DNA of 5,710 nucleotides, from NCBI GenBank assembly GCA_946494635.1, contig CAMMCS010000128.1:1-5710 (forward strand), given 5' to 3'. The position numbers and the translations under genes are program-made. Positions 1 to 4,337 of this stretch are shown here, piece after piece. The DNA is from an uncultured Oscillibacter sp. Its GTDB lineage: Bacteria > Bacillota > Clostridia > Oscillospirales > Oscillospiraceae. Under the pieces are notes generated by a model. The model was not told the origin of the DNA, did no database searches, and saw only the letters and a list, made by a program, of their open reading frames with translations. The first letter of the stretch is position 1. The number at the start of each line of letters is the position of its first letter.

Positions 1-39
1 CTGACGGAGATCCGGGACCTGCTGAAGGAGAGGACGTAA
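1..39 (+). CDS. C-terminal end of an unidentified upstream gene (partial)
   Basis: Reading frame 1 is open from the window edge and ends at TAA 37-39, giving the tail LTEIRDLLKERT. The next gene starts at the very next base, so the two are probably co-transcribed and translationally coupled. The AAGGAGAGG that serves rsmG (about 25-33) lies inside this reading frame. In many Firmicutes the gene before rsmG is mnmG, but these 12 residues do not resemble an MnmG C-terminus I recognise, so I give no name. Confidence 0.55.
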   Translation: MTEIRDLLKERT

Positions 40-735
40 ATGGAACAGCGCCTGCGCTCCGGGCTGACAGCCCTGGGCCTTTCCCCAGAGGGCATCCCCT
101 CCCTGCTCCGGTACGGGGATCTGCTGGTGGAGACCAACAAAGTGATGAACCTCACCGCCATCACGGATCCGGAGGAGATCGCATCCCTTCATTTCCTGGA
201 CTCCGCCGCCCTGCTGACCCTGGAGGACTTCCGGGGCAAATCGGTGATCGACGTGGGGACCGGCGCCGGCTTCCCCGGCCTGCCGCTGCGGATCCTCGAG
301 CCCACCATCCGCCTGACGCTGCTGGATTCCCTGGGCAAGCGCATCCAGTTCCTGGAAACGGTCTGTCAGGACCTGGGCCTGGCGGACGTGGCCTGCGTCC
401 ACGGCCGGGCGGAGGAGTTTGCGGCGGAACACCGGGAGGCCTTCGACCTCGTCACCTCCAGGGCGGTGGCCAATCTGCAGACGCTCTCGGAGCTGTGCCT
501 GCCTCTGACGCGGGTGGGCGGACGGTTCCTGGCCATGAAAGCCGTGGATTCCGACGGGGAACTGGCCTCTGCCCAGCGTGCCATTGCGCTCCTGGGCGGT
601 CGTGTGGCAGCGGTCCGGGACTACGCAATTCCCGGCACCGAGGTGTGCCACCGGCTGATCTCCATTGAAAAATTCAAAAAAACTCCGGAAAAATACCCAA
701 GAACATTTGCAAAAATCAAAAAGAATCCCTTATAA
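40..735 (+). CDS. rsmG: 16S rRNA (guanine527-N7)-methyltransferase RsmG
   Basis: RsmG is a SAM-dependent methyltransferase that makes m7G527 in helix 18 of 16S rRNA; loss of the enzyme is known to give low-level streptomycin resistance. The 231-residue length is typical. Visible family motifs are NLTAI (37-41), HFLDS (51-55), the SAM-binding loop VIDVGTGAGFPG (69-80), LLDSLGKRIQFL (94-105), HGRAEEF (121-127), VTSRAVA (138-144) and FLAMKA (163-168, the usual ALKG region). The C-terminus keeps the family's KYPR...K-PL ending. The ATG at 40 directly follows the upstream TAA and has AAGGAG about 10 bases before it. The last 25 or so codons are AT- and lysine-rich compared with the rest of the gene, and they hold the promoter of the next gene. 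The stop codon overlaps that promoter's -10 box. Identification is firm. Confidence 0.96.
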   Translation: MEQRLRSGLTALGLSPEGIPSLLRYGDLLVETNKVMNLTAITDPEEIASLHFLDSAALLTLEDFRGKSVIDVGTGAGFPGLPLRILEPTIRLTLLDSLGKRIQFLETVCQDLGLADVACVHGRAEEFAAEHREAFDLVTSRAVANLQTLSELCLPLTRVGGRFLAMKAVDSDGELASAQRAIALLGGRVAAVRDYAIPGTEVCHRLISIEKFKKTPEKYPRTFAKIKKNPL

Positions 736-736
736 T
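707..736 (+). promoter_or_regulatory. Sigma-70-type promoter for the minD-like/mgs unit, inside the rsmG 3' end
   Basis: TTGCAA (707-712) and a perfect TATAAT (731-736) are separated by 18 bases, in an AT-rich patch of otherwise GC-rich DNA. The predicted start of transcription is near 743, leaving a leader of about 30 bases with AGAGAGGAGG (754-763) before the ATG at 774. The -10 box overlaps the rsmG TAA (733-735). No terminator is visible after rsmG, so read-through from rsmG may add to expression. Confidence 0.7.
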
Positions 737-773
737 ACTCTTATGAGCTGCTGAGAGAGGAGGCGCCGTCCCG

Positions 774-1526
774 ATGGATCATCATGGCCAATGCATCGCG
801 GTGGTATCCGGCAAGGGCGGCACGGGAAAGACCTCCTTCACGGCGGGGGTCGGCGCGGCCCTGGCTCTGCAGGGCCGGCGGGTGCTGTGCCTGGACTGCG
901 ATGTGGGCCTGCGGAATCTGGATCTGGCTCTGGGTCTTACAGACCGGGCGCTGATGGACTTTTCCGACGTGGCCCAGGGCCGCTGCGGCCTGGAGCTGGC
1001 TGTGGTGGAGCATCCCCTGGTACCAGGCCTCTCCCTGCTGACCGCTCCCGCCCGCCTGCGGGGCCGACCGGTGACGGAGACCCAGATGGCAGATCTTCTG
1101 CGGGAGGTCCGCAAGCGATTCGACTACTGCCTGCTGGACGCCCCGGCGGGCCTGGGAGAGGGGTTCCGCCTGGCGGTCTGCGCCGCCGACCGCTGCGTGG
1201 TGGTCACCACGGCAGACGCCTCCTCCCTGCGGGACGCCCAGCACACAGTGATGGAGCTGGACCGGTTTCCTGTTGGTTCCCTGCATCTGGTGGTGAATCG
1301 GGTGCGGAAAAAAATGCTGCGCCACATGCACGCCACCATCGACGATGCCATTGACCGGGCCGGGCTGCCCCTGCTGGGGGTGGTTCCCGAGGATGACGCC
1401 CTGCCCCTGTGCATGAACCGGGGGCTGCCCATCCTGCAGGCGGACGCGCCCAGTGCGGCCGCCGCTTACCGCAACATCGCAAGACGCCTCCAGGGGGAAC
1501 GGGTTCCCCTGCTGCGGATCAGATAG
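774..1526 (+). CDS. MinD/ParA-family ATPase, MinD-like, without a membrane-targeting tail
   Basis: This is a 250-residue deviant Walker A ATPase of the MinD/ParA (SIMIBI) class. It has the deviant P-loop GKGGTGKTS (13-21; signature Lys14, Lys19), the switch I/A' segment LDCDVGLRNLD (40-50) that is nearly diagnostic for MinD, and the Walker B/switch II segment LLDAPAG (120-126; Asp122). NRVRKKM (175-181) corresponds to the NR base-recognition region. MinD proteins normally use an ATP-dependent dimer and a C-terminal amphipathic helix to bind the membrane and place the division site. Here the protein ends GERVPLLRIR, about where that helix would begin, so membrane binding is doubtful. No minC or minE lies nearby. 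The partner gene, 15 bases downstream, is a methylglyoxal-synthase-like gene. The ATG at 774 has AGAGGAGG 10 bases upstream. Canonical MinD function is uncertain; a diverged regulator or positioning ATPase is possible. Confidence 0.88.
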   Translation: MDHHGQCIAVVSGKGGTGKTSFTAGVGAALALQGRRVLCLDCDVGLRNLDLALGLTDRALMDFSDVAQGRCGLELAVVEHPLVPGLSLLTAPARLRGRPVTETQMADLLREVRKRFDYCLLDAPAGLGEGFRLAVCAADRCVVVTTADASSLRDAQHTVMELDRFPVGSLHLVVNRVRKKMLRHMHATIDDAIDRAGLPLLGVVPEDDALPLCMNRGLPILQADAPSAAAAYRNIARRLQGERVPLLRIR

Positions 1527-1541
1527 AGAAAGGAGCTTTTC

Positions 1542-1955
1542 ATGAACATCGCTCTCATGGCCCACGACAACAAGAAGGAGCTGATGGTGCAGTTCTGCAC
1601 CGCCTACGCCGGCATCCTCTCCCGGCACAGCATCTATGCCACCAACGCCACCGGCCACATGGTGGCCGACGCCACCGGCCTGAACGTCCACTGCTTTTTA
1701 TCCTACACCCACGGCGGCAGCCAGCAGATCGGCGCCCGGATCGCCTACAACGAGTTCGACCTGGTGCTTTTCTTCAACGACCCCAGCAATGAGGCCATGG
1801 CCGGGGACGTGGCCTATATCTCCCGGCTGTGCGACCAGAACAACATTCCCTTTGCCAGCAACATTGCCACAGCGGAAATGCTGGTGCTGGGCCTGGCCCG
1901 GGGCGATCTGGACTGGCGGTGCATCGTCAACCCCTCCAACCGTCCCATCGCTTGA
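1542..1955 (+). CDS. Methylglyoxal-synthase-fold protein with altered active site
   Basis: The 137-residue protein aligns over its whole length with methylglyoxal synthase (MgsA), which converts dihydroxyacetone phosphate to methylglyoxal and phosphate. Conserved parts include IALMAHD..K (3-12; His8 and Lys12 match E. coli His19 and Lys23), IYATNATG (31-38), GGSQQIGA (58-65), FDLVLFFNDP (72-81) and NIPFASNIATAE (101-112). Key departures are visible. The catalytic Asp of GGDQQ (E. coli Asp71) is Ser60. The SGP phosphate loop is SYT (54-56). The segment holding E. coli His98 is one residue shorter and has no histidine (PSNEAMAG, 81-88). Asp80 and Asp89 match Asp91 and Asp101. The frame is intact and the codon use is ordinary, so this is not a decayed gene. 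It may be an inactive or repurposed paralogue, so I withhold the mgsA symbol. The ATG follows AAAGGAG by 6 bases and forms an operon with the MinD-like gene. Confidence 0.88.
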   Translation: MNIALMAHDNKKELMVQFCTAYAGILSRHSIYATNATGHMVADATGLNVHCFLSYTHGGSQQIGARIAYNEFDLVLFFNDPSNEAMAGDVAYISRLCDQNNIPFASNIATAEMLVLGLARGDLDWRCIVNPSNRPIA

Positions 1956-1980
1956 CAAATCCCGGCAAAGCGCATACAAT
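1952..1980 (+). promoter_or_regulatory. Near-consensus sigma-70-type promoter of the T-box/hisS operon
   Basis: TTGACA (1952-1957, perfect -35) and TACAAT (1975-1980) are spaced by 17 bases. The -35 box overlaps the stop codon of the preceding gene (TGA 1953-1955). Transcription should begin near 1987, just before the T-box Stem I. No separate terminator follows the upstream gene, so transcripts reading through from it would also meet the T-box terminator. Confidence 0.85.
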
Positions 1981-2160
1981 CACACCGGTACCGCGCGGAT
2001 GCCGCAGCAGTACTTCGATCGCCGGCCCCACAGAGAGGGGCGCACCGCTGAGAGCGGCCCGGCCGGCCCGGAGGAAGGACAGCGGCGGAGCGGGGGCGGA
2101 GACGCCCACGGCACCCTCCCCGTGCCAGAGGAGGCAAAAGGAGGCCCCTTGGGCCTTGAA

Positions 2161-2200
2161 TTTGGGTGGCACCACGAAGCGGATCCGCTCTCGTCCCAAA
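2161..2200 (+). promoter_or_regulatory. T-box antiterminator with tRNA acceptor-binding bulge
   Basis: The T-box core GGGTGGCACCACG starts at 2164. TTTGGG (2161-2166) pairs with CCCAAA (2195-2200). The bulge TGGCACC (2167-2173) presents TGGC to the tRNA 3' end. ACGA (2174-2177) pairs with TCGT (2191-2194), and AGCG/CGCT (2178-2181/2186-2189) closes the apical helix. The fourth bulge base, C, predicts a tRNA ending GCCA. This fold is mutually exclusive with the terminator, which reuses 2187-2197. Confidence 0.9.
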
Positions 2201-2227
2201 GCCTGGGGGACGGGAGCGTTCATTTTT
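2187..2227 (+). terminator. T-box-controlled intrinsic terminator
   Basis: GCTCTCGTCCC (2187-2197) pairs with GGGACGGGAGC (2207-2217) through 11 pairs including one G-T wobble. The loop has 9 bases, and a T-rich tail TTCATTTTT (2219-2227) follows. It is the default OFF structure of the T-box leader and may also stop transcripts arriving from the upstream mgs-like gene. Confidence 0.9.
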
Positions 2228-2251
2228 CGCCCCTGAAAAAGGAGGATCTCC

Positions 2252-2629
2252 GTGAAAAAGAACCTGTTCCGCGGGCTGATCATCTTGGAAACGCTTGCCC
2301 TGTTGGCGTCCATCACCCTGCTGTTCTTTGTCTATATGTTCAGATGGCATCGCTCGCCCCGGTTGGAGGAAACCTCCCCGGACGGCGCATACCAGCTGGA
2401 GATCCTGAATGTGGGGTCGACGGTCCCCTTCACCCCGCAAAAGATCGAAGTCGTTCTCTTCCAGATCCAGAGCCGCTTCTACCGGACCGAATTTCGGACA
2501 CAAATCGTGGACGACGGAGGCCCCGGACAGATTGAGACCCTCTGGCTGGATGACAGTGTCCGTCTCACCTTCTCCGGCCAGGAGCAGTCCCCTTCCGTCT
2601 ATATTCTCCCATTTCCATCCGCAGAATAG
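2252..2629 (+). CDS. Small single-pass membrane protein of unknown function
   Basis: The 125-residue product begins at GTG 2252, 6 bases after the strong AAGGAGG at 2239-2245. A basic N-terminus (MKKNLFRG) precedes one hydrophobic segment (about 9-30), then a charged stretch RWHRS. A predicted outside domain of about 90 residues begins SPDGAYQLEILNVG (42-55) and is mainly beta-like, with DDGGPGQIETLWLDDSVRLTF towards the end. The SPDG-YQLE...W.DDSV pattern resembles small uncharacterised membrane-anchored proteins of Clostridia, but I cannot assign a family or function. It is the first gene after the T-box terminator, so it should be expressed with the synthetase operon. Its codon use is visibly less biased towards GCC, CTG and ATC than that of hisS, in keeping with later insertion. 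It has no enzymatic motif I recognise. Confidence 0.75.
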   Translation: MKKNLFRGLIILETLALLASITLLFFVYMFRWHRSPRLEETSPDGAYQLEILNVGSTVPFTPQKIEVVLFQIQSRFYRTEFRTQIVDDGGPGQIETLWLDDSVRLTFSGQEQSPSVYILPFPSAE

Positions 2630-2669
2630 CGGCTGTGGACGACCTCTCTCTTTTCCAATCTGACCATTC

Positions 2670-2758
2670 CCGGGCAGCAGCCCGCATCCCACCAAAAAGG
2701 AGTTTTGATGATGGCTAAAATGGCCCCCCGGACGTTGTCCGGCTTTATGGAGCTGCTG
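2670..2758 (+). repeat. Direct repeat copy 1: duplicate of the hisS ribosome-binding/start region
   Basis: These 89 bases match 2887-2975 at a constant offset of 217, with two mismatches (A2694/T2911 and G2723/A2940). The copy includes the small hairpin CGGGC-AGCA-GCCCG (2671-2684), the AAAAAGGAG Shine-Dalgarno sequence, a double ATG and 17 hisS codons. Homology stops abruptly at 2759. Confidence 0.95.
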
Positions 2759-2797
2759 GCCCCGGAGAAAGCTCCGCTTTCCCCGGGGACCCCGTGA
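2708..2797 (+). pseudogene. Truncated 5' fragment of hisS (29 codons)
   Basis: Starting from the duplicated double ATG (2708/2711), the frame encodes MMAKMAPRTLSGFMELL, identical to the HisRS N-terminus except Ala for Thr at the sixth residue. It then runs into unrelated sequence and stops at TGA 2795-2797. It keeps the full Shine-Dalgarno sequence, so it may be translated into a 29-residue peptide, but it cannot carry any HisRS function. It contains no His or Asp codon, which argues against an amino-acid-sensing leader peptide. It is best read as the scar of a duplication upstream of the intact hisS. Confidence 0.85.
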
Positions 2798-2886
2798 TTT
2801 GACTCAAATCGTCCGAAGTGAATTCGGCCGATTTCAAGGTTTCCGCCTGCGGCAGAAACGCTTGGACGCCGCACTTGCGGCGTATT
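2760..2886. other. Hairpin-rich spacer between the two copies of the hisS start
   Basis: Nearly every base can be placed in consecutive hairpins. A is 2760-2765/2783-2788 plus 2767-2772/2776-2781, with one mismatch and a 3-base loop. B is 2806-2811/2829-2834 plus 2813-2817/2823-2827, with one mismatch. C is 2839-2843/2855-2859 plus 2845-2847/2851-2853. D is a perfect ACGCCGC/GCGGCGT (2866-2872/2877-2883). A competing hairpin GATTTG-ACT-CAAATC (2796-2810) uses one arm of B. No gene is supported here. None of the hairpins has a T-run, so they are not obvious terminators. The arrangement resembles palindromic dispersed intergenic elements, but this cannot be shown from one window. Confidence 0.6.
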
Positions 2887-2975
2887 CCGGGCAGCAGCCC
2901 GCATCCCACCTAAAAGGAGTTTTGATGATGGCTAAAATGACCCCCCGGACGTTGTCCGGCTTTATGGAGCTGCTG
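2887..2975 (+). repeat. Direct repeat copy 2: functional hisS ribosome-binding/start region
   Basis: This is the partner of 2670-2758 (87 of 89 bases identical). It contains the hisS Shine-Dalgarno sequence AAAAGGAG (2912-2919), the double ATG (2925/2928) and a CCGGAC-GTT-GTCCGG hairpin (2945-2959) early in the coding region. Only this copy continues into a full hisS reading frame. Confidence 0.95.
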
Positions 2976-4283
2976 CCCGGACCGCAGCAGCAGATGGAGC
3001 GGATCATGGAGATCCTGCGCCGCACCTATTCCCTCTACGGCTTCACCCCCCTGGACACCCCCGTCATCGAGTCCAGCGAGGTGCTGCTGGCCAAGGGCGG
3101 CGGCGAGACGGAGAAGCAGATCTACCGCTTCCAGAAGGGGGACGCGGACCTGGCCCTCCGGTTCGACCTGACGGTCCCCCTGGCCAAGTATGTGGCCCTC
3201 CACTACAACGATCTCACCTTCCCCTTCCGCCGGTACCAGATCGGCAAGGTGTACCGGGGCGAGCGGGCCCAGCGGGGCCGGTTCCGGGAGTTCTACCAGG
3301 CGGACATCGACATCATCGGGGACGGCAAGCTCTCCATCATCAACGAGGCGGAGATCCCCGCCATCATCTACAAGACCTTCTCCGCCCTGGGCCTCAAGCG
3401 GTTCCAGATCCGGGTGAACAACCGGAAGATCCTGAACGGCTTCTATGCCATGCTGGGCCTGACGGAGAAGTCCGGCGACATCATGCGCACGGTAGACAAG
3501 CTGGACAAGATCGGGTCGGAGAAGGTGAAGGCCATCCTCACCGGCGACTTCGCCGTGACAGAGGCCGACGCCGATGAGATCCTGAAGTTCATTGCCATCT
3601 CCGGCGGGAACGACGCCGTCCTCTCTGCCCTGGAGGGCTACCGGGGCCGGAACGGGATATTCGACCAGGGCCTGGAGGAACTGAACACCGTGGTCCGGTA
3701 CCTGACGGACTTCGGCGTTCCGGCGGAGAATTTCGCGGTGGATCTCACCATCGCCCGGGGCCTGGACTACTACACCGGTACCGTCTACGAGACCACCCTG
3801 CTGGATCACCCGGAGATCGGCTCCGTCTGCTCCGGCGGCCGGTACGACAACCTGGCGGAGTACTACACGGACCGCCAGCTCCCCGGAGCCGGCATCTCCA
3901 TCGGCCTGACCCGGCTCTTCTATGTGCTGGGAGAGCAGGGCATGCTGAACCCGGACCTGCCCACCGCCCCGGCGGACGTGCTGATCCTGCCCATGACCGA
4001 GGACCTGTCCCCCGCCATCTCCCTGGCCACGCTGCTGCGGGAGAACGGCATCCGCACCCAGCTCCACTGCGAGGAGAAGAAGTTCAAGCAGAAAATCTCC
4101 TACGCCGACAAACTGGGCATCCCCTATGTGATCTTCCTGGGGGAGGACGAGATCAGCGCCGGCGTGGTGGCCTGCAAGGACATGGCCACCGGCGAGCAGA
4201 CGAAGCTGGAGCCCGCCGCCACCGTCTACCGCATCAAGGCCGGCCTGGCGGAGCGGGAAAAGGGCACCGTTATCCGGGAATAA
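2928..4283 (+). CDS. hisS: Histidyl-tRNA synthetase (HisRS)
   Basis: HisRS is a cytoplasmic class II synthetase that charges tRNA-His. From the second ATG the protein has 451 residues, slightly longer than the common 420-430. The catalytic core shows the motif 2 region FRRYQIGKVYRGE (100-112), the HisRS-specific HisA motif TIARGLDYYTG (274-284, with the catalytic Arg277 position), the HisB motif SGGRYDNL (302-309) and motif 3 GAGISIGLTR (320-329). The C-terminal anticodon-binding domain starts near ADVLILP (349-355). AAGGAG at 2914-2919 lies 8 bases before ATG 2928 and 5 before ATG 2925; either may be used, adding at most one Met. A TTG-started extension to 2799 is unsupported. The gene sits in an operon behind a T-box of probable Asp specificity and upstream of an SLH gene and aspS. 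Its 5' end is duplicated upstream. Confidence 0.97.
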   Translation: MAKMTPRTLSGFMELLPGPQQQMERIMEILRRTYSLYGFTPLDTPVIESSEVLLAKGGGETEKQIYRFQKGDADLALRFDLTVPLAKYVALHYNDLTFPFRRYQIGKVYRGERAQRGRFREFYQADIDIIGDGKLSIINEAEIPAIIYKTFSALGLKRFQIRVNNRKILNGFYAMLGLTEKSGDIMRTVDKLDKIGSEKVKAILTGDFAVTEADADEILKFIAISGGNDAVLSALEGYRGRNGIFDQGLEELNTVVRYLTDFGVPAENFAVDLTIARGLDYYTGTVYETTLLDHPEIGSVCSGGRYDNLAEYYTDRQLPGAGISIGLTRLFYVLGEQGMLNPDLPTAPADVLILPMTEDLSPAISLATLLRENGIRTQLHCEEKKFKQKISYADKLGIPYVIFLGEDEISAGVVACKDMATGEQTKLEPAATVYRIKAGLAEREKGTVIRE

Positions 4284-4337
4284 AGAAAACAAATAGGAAT
4301 CAAATCTTCAAAATATACAGTTAGGAGTTGATTTCTT

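Larger units (their letters stand above)
1987..2227 (+). promoter_or_regulatory. T-box riboswitch leader, probable tRNA-Asp specificity
   Basis: A T-box leader senses uncharged tRNA and allows transcription of synthetase genes only when the tRNA lacks its amino acid. Stem I landmarks are present: a GGAT/GGA kink-turn-like pair near 1997-2000 and 2087-2089, a lower helix gccgc/gcggc (2001-2005/2082-2086), AGTA (2009-2012) facing GAA (2074-2076), an upper helix gccggcc/ggccggc (2021-2027/2061-2067), the distal AGAGAG (2032-2037) and a GNTG-type loop GCTG (2047-2050). Hairpins at 2110-2126 and 2142-2156 may be Stem II/III elements. The antiterminator and terminator follow. The specifier candidate is GAC (2078-2080), followed by the usual A. 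A frame shifted by one base would read GGA, but the T-box bulge TGGC needs a discriminator G, which suits tRNA-Asp and not tRNA-Gly (U73) or tRNA-His (C73). The presence of aspS in the operon agrees. T-box identity is firm; the exact specifier is an inference. Confidence 0.9.

Noticed and set aside
741..1691. A 316-codon open frame on the - strand opposite the MinD-like gene
   Set aside because: It is a shadow of biased codon use in the opposite strand. Its sequence is low-complexity and matches no family I recognise, while the + strand product carries clear MinD motifs.
2630..2886. A second, degenerate T-box leader upstream of hisS
   Set aside because: There is no GGGTGG-ACC core, no AGAGAG/GNTG pair and no terminator with a T-run in this stretch.
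2799..2927. A 42-codon N-terminal extension of hisS starting at TTG 2799
   Set aside because: It has no Shine-Dalgarno sequence and reads through the hairpin-rich spacer. The strong AAGGAG and double ATG at 2914-2930 are preserved in both repeat copies and match the HisRS N-terminus.
2910..4292. A long open frame of 460 codons on the - strand opposite hisS
   Set aside because: It is exactly antisense to a firmly identified hisS. Its composition (Gly, Val, His, Gln-rich) is the usual shadow of GC-rich codon use, and no ribosome binding site supports it.
4284..4337. A possible promoter (TATACA-like box) before the SLH gene
   Set aside because: The 54-base gap is AT-rich, but no -35 box lies at proper spacing, so read-through from hisS is the simpler reading.
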